In this document: piece after piece, positions 1-8,078 of the stretch
Numbering within the stretch: position 1 is the stretch's first letter
How the letters are laid out: the number at the start of each line of letters is the position of its first letter
From: a virus
Direction: 5' to 3' (one strand)
IMG/VR virus record: IMGVR_UViG_3300032293_000890
Coordinates: 1 to 24,017 of that record
Length of the DNA: 24,017 bases
Program-made: the position numbers and the translations under genes
Notes under the pieces: model-generated
The model's database searches: none
What the model was told of the DNA's origin: nothing
The model's input: the letters and a program-made list of their open reading frames with translations, nothing else

Positions 1-39
1 CTTAACACATTACAAGAAAGAGGAAGATTAGATGATTAA
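1..39 (+). CDS. 3' end of an upstream gene (partial)
   Basis: Frame 1 is open from the window edge to a TAA at 37-39 and would encode the last 12 residues of an upstream protein (ending QERGRLDD). It would overlap the next gene's ATG at 32 by 8 bases, like other overlaps in this window. Frame 2 also ends nearby, at TAG 29-31, so I cannot say which frame is real. In lambda-type tails the gene before the tail chaperone is usually the major tail protein, but nothing in 12 residues confirms that. Confidence 0.3.
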   Translation, partial: LNTLQERGRLDD

Positions 40-496
40 AAAACCTAAGGCATATTGGCAATTCTATAGTCAACAAGCATCGGCCCGTAGTAGAATTGAT
101 TGTCAAGGAAACCCTATTGAATTTAATTTAACATTTGATCAATGGTTTAAGATATGGCAAGACAGCGGACATTGGGAACAACGAGGAATCCGTAAAGGTC
201 AATATTGTATGAGTAGATACAATGACATTGGCAATTACGAAGTTGGCAATGTGTTTATCCAACCTGTTCAACAAAATACTAAAGATGCCATTAAGGCAGG
301 TATTGTTGGAAATAAAAATATTCCTCATACTACAGAGACAAAAAGTAAGATTGGAATAGCAAATGGTCGTCAAGTTAAAACACCCATTGGTGTTTTTCAT
401 AGTTGTAAAGCTGCTGGACGAGCATTAAACATGACAGGTGAGGGTGTGGCACACCGTATTAAAACAAAGCCACAAGATTATTCATACATAGATTAA
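32..496 (+). CDS. Homing-endonuclease-like protein, family copy 1
   Basis: 154 residues. The N-terminal two thirds has the pattern LTFDQWFKIWQ, then SGHW, RG, MSRYNDIGNYEVGNVFI, then QN. The G-x-Y-x-x-x-N block followed by QN resembles the end of phage HNH/AP2-like homing proteins, but I see no HNH catalytic histidines. The C-terminal part (about residues 115-150, starting TPIGVFHSCKAAGRAL) looks like the helix-turn-helix repeat (NUMOD/IENR type) that homing nucleases use to bind DNA. Related N-termini occur at 19386-19724 and 23886-24017, so this is a dispersed family. A purine-rich AGAGGAAG precedes the ATG. It lies directly upstream of the tail chaperone gene, so it is probably a free-standing intergenic insertion. 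Nuclease activity is inferred, not shown. Confidence 0.6.
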   Translation: MIKKPKAYWQFYSQQASARSRIDCQGNPIEFNLTFDQWFKIWQDSGHWEQRGIRKGQYCMSRYNDIGNYEVGNVFIQPVQQNTKDAIKAGIVGNKNIPHTTETKSKIGIANGRQVKTPIGVFHSCKAAGRALNMTGEGVAHRIKTKPQDYSYID

Positions 497-509
497 AAGG
501 AAAAAGATT

Positions 510-806
510 ATGAAATTAACACAATTAGCAGCAAAACCACAATTAGTCAAAATCGAACTCACAGACGAAGACATTATTAAAGAGTTTGGTGAAGAATTAG
601 AATTTTTCATATATGACAGACAACCAATGGACAAGTTTGTTCGATTGGCACAGATGAAGGGCGATGACATGAGTGAATTAATTACTGCTGTAAATGATAT
701 GGTTCTTGATGAAGAGGGAAATCCTATTGTCAAGGACGGATTAGTTTTGCCTACCAATGTAATGACCAAAGTTATTGGCAAGGTAGTAGAAACGCTGGGA
801 AAGTAA
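510..806 (+). CDS. Tail assembly chaperone, short form (gpG-like)
   Basis: 98 residues, acidic. It sits two genes before the tape measure gene, the usual place for the lambda gpG-type chaperone that coats the tape measure protein during tail tube assembly. It is shorter than lambda gpG. The start at 510 has an AAAAGGAAAAA ribosome binding site a few bases upstream. The final codons read CTG GGA AAG TAA, so the frame ends right after the heptamer GGGAAAG (797-803), which is the lambda G/T slippery site in the same phase (G GGA AAG). Function is inferred from position and from this slippery site, because the family varies too much in sequence to recognise directly. Confidence 0.8.
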   Translation: MKLTQLAAKPQLVKIELTDEDIIKEFGEELEFFIYDRQPMDKFVRLAQMKGDDMSELITAVNDMVLDEEGNPIVKDGLVLPTNVMTKVIGKVVETLGK

Positions 807-1042
807 CACAGGAGTCCATAGATCCTAAAAGCATCGAATCAAGTTTAATTTTAACAATTGATAATCTGAGCAAACGCTATGGAATGTTGCCCAGTGAAGT
901 CATAGTAAGGGCAAACACATTTGATCTAGTAATTATGGACACAGCAATGACATTGGAGAGACACTTCCAGGATGCTAGCCAAGAAGGTTATATTCCTGAA
1001 GTCTCAACAGAAGAATTGTTAAAGATAAAGGATAGAGCATGA
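510..1042 (+). CDS. Tail assembly chaperone, -1 frameshift product (gpGT-like)
   Basis: Slipping back one base on GGGAAAG (797-803) continues translation as GTA ACA CAG from 803 and stays open to TGA at 1040-1042. This adds 79 codons to the 98, giving about 177 residues. The extension begins VTQESIDPKSIES and contains KRYGMLPSEV and TLERHFQDAS, helical in character as expected for a T-domain that binds tape measure. Nothing else explains 807-1038: no ORF in that frame starts with a recognisable ribosome binding site. The stop overlaps the next start as ATGA (1039-1042). In lambda and many long-tailed phages the G:GT ratio set by this shift is needed for tail assembly. The frameshift is inferred; the site and the open frame are seen. 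Confidence 0.85.
797..803 (+). promoter_or_regulatory. Slippery heptamer GGGAAAG for -1 frameshifting
   Basis: X-XXY-YYZ heptamer in the correct phase, one codon before the zero-frame stop. It is identical to the lambda G/T slip site. I see no strong stem-loop directly downstream, which is also the case for lambda. Confidence 0.85.
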
Positions 1043-1344
1043 GTTTAAATGTTAAAATTAAAATAGATGATAATATAACACCAAGTTGTCAAAAAAAACT
1101 TAAACAACTTGATGCTGTTCCTTTTGATGTCTATACCTTTTGGAAGGCACATACTCCTATAGCAAAGATCAACGGCGGCAATGCCCGTCGCAATACATTC
1201 TTAAAGAAAGATGAAATTATTGCAGCATACCCTTATGCTCAACGTTTAGATGATGGGTATAGTAATCAAGCACCAGATGGTATGAGCAAGCCTACTGAAG
1301 CCTATTTTAAGCGTCGAATTGATGCTATTCTTGGGAAGAAATAA
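1039..1344 (+). CDS. Small tail-completion-like protein
   Basis: 101 residues, basic at the C-terminus. The central part reads KINGGNARRNTFLKKDEIIAAYPYAQRLDDGYSNQAPDGM. This has the order seen in HK97 gp10-like and minor head-tail joining proteins: an LRR/ARR-type turn, a strand, then YA-x-x-x-E/D-x-G-x-x-x-QAP-x-G-M. Those proteins cap or complete the tail and usually lie before the major tail protein gene; lying between chaperone and tape measure is less usual. The start overlaps the stop of the frameshift product (ATGA), so translation is probably coupled. The family call is from pattern memory only. Confidence 0.5.
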   Translation: MSLNVKIKIDDNITPSCQKKLKQLDAVPFDVYTFWKAHTPIAKINGGNARRNTFLKKDEIIAAYPYAQRLDDGYSNQAPDGMSKPTEAYFKRRIDAILGKK

Positions 1345-1346
1345 TT

Positions 1347-3830
1347 ATGAGTGATTTAAGATATAGTGCCACGCTGGACACAAGCCAAGCAGAACGAAAC
1401 TTAGATAGGTTTCAGAAAGCTGTTGTCAATGTAAATGATACATTTATAAGATTTAGAAATACCATTGCTACAATTAGCCTTGGTACTTTTTTACAACAAA
1501 CTATTAACAGTGCTGCTAGATTAGATGCTTTGTCAAAAAGCACTGGCATAGCCGCAGATACACTAAAAGGTTTTAGTGATGCAGTTAGAGCCGGCGGCGG
1601 AAATGCTGATCAGGCCGCTGATGCCATTAGTGATCTAGTTAAGAATATCGGTGATGCTGCTAATGAAGGTGGTGAATTAGTAAAAGCATTTGCCAAGGCA
1701 GGTGTAAGTTTACAAGAACTTAGAACCAGCAGTGAAGAAGATATTTTTAGAAAAACTATCGATGGCATTGCTAAGATTGGTGATAATGCTACTCAAAGCG
1801 CAACTAAGGCTAAAATCTTCGGTGAAGCATTAAAAAATGTTGATCTCAAGACTGTTAATGGTGGACTTAGTGAATTCATCAATAATGCTAGAGGTTATGG
1901 TTCTGAAGCCAAAGCCGCAGCAGACGCACAGCGACAATTTGCCACAGCAGTTGATAAACTACAAACTGTTGTTCTCAAAGTAAGCAAACCATTATTAGAT
2001 CTTGTTAATGCCATTAATCTAACCAGTGCCGCAGTGAGTAAGTTCTTTGCTGTATTAGGTGAGGCATTACTGTTTGCCGCATTTGCTGCTGGTATTTTGT
2101 TAATTGGCAAGGCAATATTATTCATTGGTAGTGCTGGGCTTATTGCTATCGCAGGTATTAGAACTCTTGGAACAGGCATTGCTGGATTGTTTAAAGTATT
2201 AACAACTCCATTACTGCGAGCAGATTTGTTTAAAAATCTTGCCATGCTTAGTCCTGGAATGGCTAGTAAAATTAAATCAGTATCAGAAGCTATCGGTGTG
2301 CCTATTGCTTGGCTAGCAGCAAACTGGGGAAAGTTAGCCATCGCAGTCGGTGCTGGTATTGGTGCCTTAAAGGAATACTTTGGTTTAGGTAAAACTCCTG
2401 AAGTTCCAACAGCACCAGCAGCACCCGAGACAGCACCACCTACAGCAGATAGAGGTCAAGAAACTAGATTGGCCAGGATGGCTAAGATTCGTGAAGCTTT
2501 TGAAAAGAATACACTTGCGGCCAAACAAGAATTGGCTGTTATTGGTGAAGCAATAAGCAATCAAGGATTCCGCCTCGGAACAGAAACTGCGTTAATTGGT
2601 AAAACTGAAGATCAGATAGAATTAGGCCGAACTATGGCAGATCTAACTGAGCAGATGTTTAATAAACAAGAAGATATTAGAAGACAAGTTGAAAAACTTA
2701 CACTAGAGCATAGTCTTCTTAAGAAAGAACAAACAGAAGAAAGCAAGATTCTAAGTGATCAAATTGGAATCTTACAAAATCAAAGCAAAGAAGTTGAAGA
2801 ACTTTACGGTCGTCACAAGGAAAATATTAAAAATCAACTTCAGCTATTACAAAATGCTCGTTTAGTCGAAAAGGCTCGCTTACAAGACATTGAGAATAAT
2901 ACAAAAGCAATTGAAGATCAAATTGTTCGCCAAAAACAATTTGGAGATATCCTACGCGGCATTAATGATAAAAAAGTTAATCTAAACTTTGAATCTAGTC
3001 TAAAAGGACTAACTCCACTTCAGCAAGAGATTGCCAAGATTCAAGAATCAGCAAGAATGGCGGCATTAGAAGCAGGACGTAGTTTCTCAGCAGCATTTCC
3101 TGAAGAATTATCAACGCAAGTTAGAGAATTAGATGATGGAACTAAGGAATATTATGGAACAGCAGTCGAACTTGCTAACGGGTTAGATCAGATTGCGAGT
3201 GCTTACAAAGGCATTGCTGATGAACAGATCAAAGCACTGGGAGTTAGTCAAGAGTATCTAGCTGGTAATCTTGATAGTCTAGGTGTTTGGAGAGAAGAAT
3301 TCCTTATAGGAACCAAAGACGCATTTACTAAGTTTAGAGATGATGCTATGGATGCTGGTAAGCAGGCCTCTAATAGTTTTAACAACTTTACACAGGGTAT
3401 GGAAGATGCCTTTGTTAAGTTTGCTCAGACTGGTAAACTCAGCTTCAAGGACTTGGCCAACAGTATCATTGCTGACTTGATCCGTATCGCAGTGCGTAAG
3501 GCCATTGTGGCTGCTGTCGGTGGACCATTAGGCAGCTTGTTTGGATTTGCCAATGGTGGTCCGGTTCAAGGCGCAACACCTATCATTGTTGGTGAGCGTG
3601 GCCCTGAATTATTTGTCCCAACTTCAGCAGGTAAGATTGTCAGCAATTCAACCTTAAAGGGCAGTGGCCAAAACACTGGAGGCATGAACAGTGGTGGACA
3701 GACCGTAGTCAACTATAATATACAGGCAGTAGATGCCAGCAGTTTCCGCAGCTTGGTTGCTAAGGATCCTAGTTTTATATTTGCTGTTACAGAACAAGGC
3801 CGTCGTAGCCAACCAACTAGGAGCAGATAA
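1347..3830 (+). CDS. Tail tape measure protein (lambda gpH type)
   Basis: 827 residues, the longest tail-region gene after the fibres. Order: an alpha-helical N-terminus rich in A, D, K; an Ala/Ile/Leu-rich hydrophobic stretch at about residues 232-272 that could cross a membrane during DNA injection; a linker rich in P, A, T near residues 347-370; a long charged coiled-coil region (about 375-560); and a C-terminal module with FANGGPVQG, then IVGERGPELFVP. This last motif is typical of lambda-family tape measure C-termini, which are often trimmed by cleavage. At the usual 1.5 angstrom per residue the length predicts a tail of about 120 nm. It follows the chaperone genes, as expected. Its stop overlaps the next start as TAATG. 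Confidence 0.93.
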   Translation: MSDLRYSATLDTSQAERNLDRFQKAVVNVNDTFIRFRNTIATISLGTFLQQTINSAARLDALSKSTGIAADTLKGFSDAVRAGGGNADQAADAISDLVKNIGDAANEGGELVKAFAKAGVSLQELRTSSEEDIFRKTIDGIAKIGDNATQSATKAKIFGEALKNVDLKTVNGGLSEFINNARGYGSEAKAAADAQRQFATAVDKLQTVVLKVSKPLLDLVNAINLTSAAVSKFFAVLGEALLFAAFAAGILLIGKAILFIGSAGLIAIAGIRTLGTGIAGLFKVLTTPLLRADLFKNLAMLSPGMASKIKSVSEAIGVPIAWLAANWGKLAIAVGAGIGALKEYFGLGKTPEVPTAPAAPETAPPTADRGQETRLARMAKIREAFEKNTLAAKQELAVIGEAISNQGFRLGTETALIGKTEDQIELGRTMADLTEQMFNKQEDIRRQVEKLTLEHSLLKKEQTEESKILSDQIGILQNQSKEVEELYGRHKENIKNQLQLLQNARLVEKARLQDIENNTKAIEDQIVRQKQFGDILRGINDKKVNLNFESSLKGLTPLQQEIAKIQESARMAALEAGRSFSAAFPEELSTQVRELDDGTKEYYGTAVELANGLDQIASAYKGIADEQIKALGVSQEYLAGNLDSLGVWREEFLIGTKDAFTKFRDDAMDAGKQASNSFNNFTQGMEDAFVKFAQTGKLSFKDLANSIIADLIRIAVRKAIVAAVGGPLGSLFGFANGGPVQGATPIIVGERGPELFVPTSAGKIVSNSTLKGSGQNTGGMNSGGQTVVNYNIQAVDASSFRSLVAKDPSFIFAVTEQGRRSQPTRSR

Positions 3831-4510
3831 TGTCCATACAAAATATTATAGATCGAGCACAGCAGATTGAAATCGATCGCCGCCGTATTGTGGCGCAGAC
3901 CATCAGCCGTAGCCAACGCATTAAGACATCGGAGCGAAGCACATCTCAACCATGGCGCTTTAAGGTCACACCACCAGGTAGCTTGCCTTGGACAGCCAGT
4001 AGAGGCTTCATTGAAGTAATTGATCTAAATGATCGTGTTAATGAATATACCATCAGCCTAAATAACAATCCGGGCATGAACTATATCACTGCCTATCAAG
4101 GTATTATAACCACTGCTGCATTGAATAATCTTTCTATTCACGCAGCCACTACTAGCACATTGACCATTACTGATATGCCGGCTATTGGCGCTCCTACAAC
4201 TGATCCAGAACGTGCTGTGACTACTAGCACTGTAATGTTTTATGCTGGTGACTTAATTCAACCTGCCAACAGCCGTTATCCTTACACTGTGGTCAGCACG
4301 GTTATTAGAGGTGCTTCCACAACTACATCAGTGACACTACATAGACCTATAATTACTAGCGAAGGAATTAACCTAGTGGGGCAAGGTGTTAAGATTGGCA
4401 ACAGTTGTTCATGGCGAGTAATTGTATCCGGACTACCAACTTATCAATTAATTCCCATGCGACAGGTCCAATACACAGGTGACTTCGAGCTTATTGAAAA
4501 GGTTATCTAA
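3830..4510 (+). CDS. Minor tail protein after the tape measure
   Basis: 226 residues. It has a basic helical start, then TSQPWRFKVTPPGSLPW and a largely beta-strand, Thr/Ser-rich body. It occupies the lambda gpM position directly after the tape measure, where distal tail or tail tip proteins are encoded. No catalytic motif is visible. Start and previous stop overlap (TAATG), and the next gene begins directly after its stop, so the tail tip genes look translationally coupled. I do not recognise the family from sequence; the call rests on context. Confidence 0.6.
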   Translation: MSIQNIIDRAQQIEIDRRRIVAQTISRSQRIKTSERSTSQPWRFKVTPPGSLPWTASRGFIEVIDLNDRVNEYTISLNNNPGMNYITAYQGIITTAALNNLSIHAATTSTLTITDMPAIGAPTTDPERAVTTSTVMFYAGDLIQPANSRYPYTVVSTVIRGASTTTSVTLHRPIITSEGINLVGQGVKIGNSCSWRVIVSGLPTYQLIPMRQVQYTGDFELIEKVI

Positions 4511-5167
4511 ATGTCTACATCAATTCCAGCATTAGAATTAAGTTCAATTAAACATTGCCTTCTGATTGATATCACTGTGAATGATACTGTTTATAGAATC
4601 AGCAATGCCTACAGTCCTATAGTCTACAATGGCAATACCTACACACAGCTAGGACACTTTATGGGCATGAGTGAAATTCAAGATGACCTACGTATTACCA
4701 ACAATCAGATTGGCATACAGTTAAGTGGCATCCCACCAGATGATGGTAGTCCTAACTACATGAGCGTGGTATTGAATTCAAATATCAAAGGTAGCCGAGT
4801 TCAAATCTACCGTGCTTTCTTTGATGTAGTTTCGGGCAATTATGTTGCCACACAGGTATATCTCCGCTTTAGTGGATATATCAGCAACTACAGTCTAAGT
4901 GAAAACTGGGACCAAGAAAGCAAATTAGTCAGCAATACCATTGGTATTCAATGTAGCTCTATTCATGCTATCATGGAGAAGAAATACACCGGACGCAGAA
5001 CTAATGATGCTGATCAACAGTTTTGGTATCCCGGCGACGTTGGCATGTATCGTGTAAAAACATTGGCAGACAGTCAGTTTGACTTTGGCAAACCTTATTC
5101 AGCACCGGCAGGTAATAGTCCTCCTCCTGACAGTGGCGGCGGTCTTTTTGATGGTGGATCATTCTAA
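4511..5167 (+). CDS. Tail tip/baseplate hub-like minor tail protein (gpL position)
   Basis: 218 residues. Early strands contain YRISNAYSPIVYNGNTYTQL, an opening common in phage hub proteins that describe a surface to be assembled. The C-terminal third carries GRRTNDADQQFWYPGDVGM and then FDFGKPY, close to the R-x-T/S-N/D-x-x-x-Q-x-x-x-PGD-x-G pattern of DUF2163-like and gpL-like tail hub proteins. The last 20 residues are Gly/Ser/Pro-rich and flexible. It lies in the tape measure - M - L order of lambda-type tails. Its stop overlaps the next start as TAATG. I have not matched it to a single named family. Confidence 0.65.
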   Translation: MSTSIPALELSSIKHCLLIDITVNDTVYRISNAYSPIVYNGNTYTQLGHFMGMSEIQDDLRITNNQIGIQLSGIPPDDGSPNYMSVVLNSNIKGSRVQIYRAFFDVVSGNYVATQVYLRFSGYISNYSLSENWDQESKLVSNTIGIQCSSIHAIMEKKYTGRRTNDADQQFWYPGDVGMYRVKTLADSQFDFGKPYSAPAGNSPPPDSGGGLFDGGSF

Positions 5168-5625
5168 TGATTAAGCAGGCACATACACTAATGGACGCTC
5201 GGCATATTATTAAAATGATCCAGCAGTTCCTAAATGAAACCAGTTATAGTCAAGCGGCTGAGGCCAGCCGTGATGTTGAATATCTAGGTCGTCTAGCTTT
5301 TACCTTTATACAAAAAGGTTATGTTTGGCTAGCATTTGTCGATGAACTACCAGTGGGCATATTAATTGCTGTAAAAGAACCAAACTTATGGAGTCCTAAA
5401 AATATTCAACTTAGGGAATTAGTTTGGTATGTGGTGCCCCAACATAGAAAGACCTCAATAGGAGGCAGGTTATTCGCAAAATATTGCGAAACAGCAGAAC
5501 TTTTAATTAATCAAAACCTGATTGATGGATATTTTACCACAAGAATGACCACTACTGATCCTGTGGGTCTAGAACGTCGCGGCTTCAAATTAAAAGAATC
5601 TACATACTTAAAGGAAAGAACATAA
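5167..5625 (+). CDS. GNAT-family N-acetyltransferase within the tail operon
   Basis: 152 residues with a GNAT layout: VWLAFVDELPVGILIAV (strands 3-4), then LRELVWYVVPQHRKTSIGGRLF. The latter holds the acetyl-CoA pyrophosphate-binding loop Q/R-x-x-x-x-G/A, read here as QHRKTSIGGR, followed by a helix. Late residues RRGFKLKEST match the usual GF-E-T end of the fold. GNAT proteins move an acetyl group from acetyl-CoA to an amine; the substrate is unknown. It occupies the slot where lambda encodes K (peptidase) and I, and is coupled by TAATG on both sides, which argues for a virion-assembly or late role rather than a random cargo gene. Confidence 0.8.
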   Translation: MIKQAHTLMDARHIIKMIQQFLNETSYSQAAEASRDVEYLGRLAFTFIQKGYVWLAFVDELPVGILIAVKEPNLWSPKNIQLRELVWYVVPQHRKTSIGGRLFAKYCETAELLINQNLIDGYFTTRMTTTDPVGLERRGFKLKESTYLKERT

Positions 5626-7523
5626 TGCCAGCATTTACCGCAGCGGCGGCATTCATAGTCGCAGAAATTGGAGGTATTGCTCTCGCAGCCGCTCTTGGCT
5701 CAGCAGGACTTGCCTTTGTCACTAGTGTTGTGGCAGTTGGACTTGCCATTGGCACAGCAAGATTATTAGGTCTTACTGGTGGTGCTGGTGGAACCGCACA
5801 GGATCCAGGTGTTCGTATTCAATTTCCACCTGCTACTAATAATAAAATTCCCATTGTTTATGGAACAGTCAATACCAAAGGTGTTGTGACTGATGCTCGT
5901 ATTTCCAACGAAAACAAGACCATGACCTATGTGTTGGTTCTAAGTGAAAAAACACAGACTGGCACATTCTCAGTGGGCGAGTGCTATTGGAACGATCAAC
6001 TATTGGTATTTGATGAAGACAATGCTGAAGCACACATTGTTCGCAGTTCAATTGATCAAAACGGCCTGGGTGAAAATAATACTAACTTTAGTGGACTAAT
6101 CCGCGTGCGTGTCTACGCTGGCAGCACCAATAGCTTTGATCAGATATTTCCTCCACAGGCCACAGCCAATACTGAAAATGCCAAGACATTGCTAGGTGAA
6201 GCAAATGTTAATTACCTACTGAATGATCTAGTATTTGCTGTTGTTCAAATTGATTACAATAGCGAAAAAGGTATTACAGGACTAGGTCAGATTACATTCC
6301 AACTGAGCAACACACTGAATAATCCATCATTAGTCTGGTATGATTATCTTTCTTCAGATAGATATGGTGCTGCTATTCCTATAGCACAGATCAACACTAC
6401 TACCAGTATCAGCACTAGCAATCCACTTAGTGTTTACAATGTTAGCAATCAAATCCCACCTAATCAGTTTGCTAATGATGGCACTACTACTTCAACGCAG
6501 GCTCGTTATGTAATGAACGGTATTATTTCTACAGGTGACACTGTTAAGAATAGCATTGAAAAGATCAGTCAAGGATCTGCCTGTTGGACTACATTTGATT
6601 ACAGTCAAGGTCAGTGGAAATTGTTGAATAATCGTGCTGCCAGTGCGGGTGAATTGACTTCGGCATTTGTATTTGATGATGATAATATCATAGGCGAAGT
6701 AGGTATTACAGCCACTAACTTAGAAGATCTTTATAATCTATTAGAAGTTGAATTTGCCAGCCGTAGGATCCGCGACCAGAATGACTACTTCAAAGGTGCC
6801 ATTGACCCAGGTGAGATGAATGATCTTGAACCACCTAACACATTAAACATGCGATTAGAAATGGTCAACAATGCCTTACACGCTGCCCGCATTGGTCTAA
6901 TTGAACTAAAGCAGAGTCGTGTTGATAAGATTATTACATTCCGTGCTGACTATTCAGCCATACAGTGTGAAGCCGGCGATGTAGTTAAGATCAACAATGA
7001 TGTCTATGGCTTTGATGACAAGTTATTCCGCATTACTAAGATTCGTGAAGTTGAAGGTGAAGACGGTAGTATCACTGTTGAAGTTACAGCATTAGAATAT
7101 AATTCTTCGTTATACACTGATGAAACTCTAATTGATTCAGCAGACACTCCAGGATCGGGCATTCCTACATTTGGTGGATCAGCTACACTTCCGCCACCAA
7201 GTGCGCCTATTGTGGCTACAATTTCTACAACTACGCCTGGTTTTAGCTTAACTACTACCATTGCCCCGGGATCAACCGCAGTAGACGAACTTCAATGGTG
7301 GTATAACACAACCAGCACAGGCTCATTTAGCTACTTTGCCAACGAGTATCCACCAGGTGGCACTTATCTAGCTGGCAGCACAGTCACTGATATTGTCAGC
7401 TTGCCATTTGCGGGCACATTCCACTTCAAGGCAAGAACAGGACTAGGTGCTAGATATAGCGAACTGTCCGACTCAAGCGATCCAGGCTTTGTATGGAATC
7501 CCAACGACTACGGCGGAATCTAA
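5625..7523 (+). CDS. Tail tip attachment protein (gpJ-like)
   Basis: 632 residues. The N-terminus (residues 1-45) is a hydrophobic Ala/Gly/Val stretch like that of lambda gpI or the N-terminus of many tip proteins. Next comes a segment with IPIVYGTVNTKGVVTDARIS and MTYVLVLSE, characteristic of the central tail tip/host specificity J family (Phage-tail_3 type). A DNA-ring-like beta region follows, then a Thr/Ser/Pro-rich, fibronectin-like C-terminal part from about residue 510. It is much shorter than lambda J (over 1100 residues), and the separate fibre genes downstream probably do the receptor contact. Its stop (7521-7523) overlaps the stop of the convergent HNH gene by two bases. Confidence 0.82.
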   Translation: MPAFTAAAAFIVAEIGGIALAAALGSAGLAFVTSVVAVGLAIGTARLLGLTGGAGGTAQDPGVRIQFPPATNNKIPIVYGTVNTKGVVTDARISNENKTMTYVLVLSEKTQTGTFSVGECYWNDQLLVFDEDNAEAHIVRSSIDQNGLGENNTNFSGLIRVRVYAGSTNSFDQIFPPQATANTENAKTLLGEANVNYLLNDLVFAVVQIDYNSEKGITGLGQITFQLSNTLNNPSLVWYDYLSSDRYGAAIPIAQINTTTSISTSNPLSVYNVSNQIPPNQFANDGTTTSTQARYVMNGIISTGDTVKNSIEKISQGSACWTTFDYSQGQWKLLNNRAASAGELTSAFVFDDDNIIGEVGITATNLEDLYNLLEVEFASRRIRDQNDYFKGAIDPGEMNDLEPPNTLNMRLEMVNNALHAARIGLIELKQSRVDKIITFRADYSAIQCEAGDVVKINNDVYGFDDKLFRITKIREVEGEDGSITVEVTALEYNSSLYTDETLIDSADTPGSGIPTFGGSATLPPPSAPIVATISTTTPGFSLTTTIAPGSTAVDELQWWYNTTSTGSFSYFANEYPPGGTYLAGSTVTDIVSLPFAGTFHFKARTGLGARYSELSDSSDPGFVWNPNDYGGI

Positions 7524-7972
7524 ATATGCTGCCAGGTTCTTCGTGCTCTAATTTCATCTATAGTAAATTTAGATACTCCAAACTGGACGGCAATTAATCT
7601 ATTAGGACCGGGCAATGCTCGAATTTCTAATACTTGCTGTTCAGTCAATTTGGCACTAGAGTTGCTCGATCCTGGCGATCTTCCATGCCCGTGTCTCCCT
7701 TTTACCATCATGTCTTTATGATTGTCTTGTAGGGTTCCTAAGAACAAATGTGCTGGATTTACACAACTAGGATTATCACAAGAATGACACACAAACAAAG
7801 GTCCGGGATCAACCTTTGAACTTAGATAAAAGCTAAGTCGATGAGGCTTCCAAACACGGCCATTGAGTCTAAATTGAATTCCATATCCGTCTGAATCTTT
7901 GGCTCCTTGCCAAATCCAGCAAGAATTTGCTTTATCAACTTTGTTCCAAAACATTTGTTCTGTGTTTTTCAT
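7520..7972 (-). CDS. HNH homing endonuclease with C-terminal helix-turn-helix
   Basis: 150 residues and the only supported minus-strand gene here. The HNH_3 fold is visible: CWIWQGAKDSDGYG at 18-31, the conserved HR at 44-45, a zinc knuckle with CHSC at 62-65 and C70, then VNPAHL (H75), and GT-x-x-x-N-x-x-D at 79-87. Residues about 107-150 (KLTEQQVLEIRAL onward) form the DNA-binding helix-turn-helix common in these proteins. It sits between tail tip and fibre genes as a free-standing nuclease. Its stop overlaps the J-like stop tail to tail. A near-consensus promoter ends 5 bases before the ATG, so its mRNA is probably leaderless and made independently of the phage late genes. Confidence 0.9.
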   Translation of the reverse strand: MKNTEQMFWNKVDKANSCWIWQGAKDSDGYGIQFRLNGRVWKPHRLSFYLSSKVDPGPLFVCHSCDNPSCVNPAHLFLGTLQDNHKDMMVKGRHGHGRSPGSSNSSAKLTEQQVLEIRALPGPNRLIAVQFGVSKFTIDEIRARRTWQHI

Positions 7973-7977
7973 GTCTT

Positions 7978-8006
7978 ATTGTAGCATAATTAGAAAAATC
8001 TGTAAA
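7978..8006 (-). promoter_or_regulatory. Sigma70-type extended -10 promoter of the HNH gene
   Basis: On the minus strand: TTTACA (8001-8006), a 17-base spacer, then TACAAT (7978-7983). TG-C precedes the -10, giving an extended -10. Only AAGAC lies between the -10 and the ATG (7972), so the predicted start is at or next to the A of the start codon. Confidence 0.7.
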
Positions 8007-8008
8007 TA
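8001..8008 (+). promoter_or_regulatory. TAAATA motif, copy 1
   Basis: TGTAAATA upstream of the fibre block. With T4 late promoter spacing (motif at -13 to -6) the start would be near 8014, giving a leader of about 65 bases for the gene at 8079. See the finding on this motif. Confidence 0.35.
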
Positions 8009-8078
8009 CATTATTAGTCCATATCGAACTCAATTTAGACTTATCTAGATTGTTTCACTACTTATAGGAGAACATATT

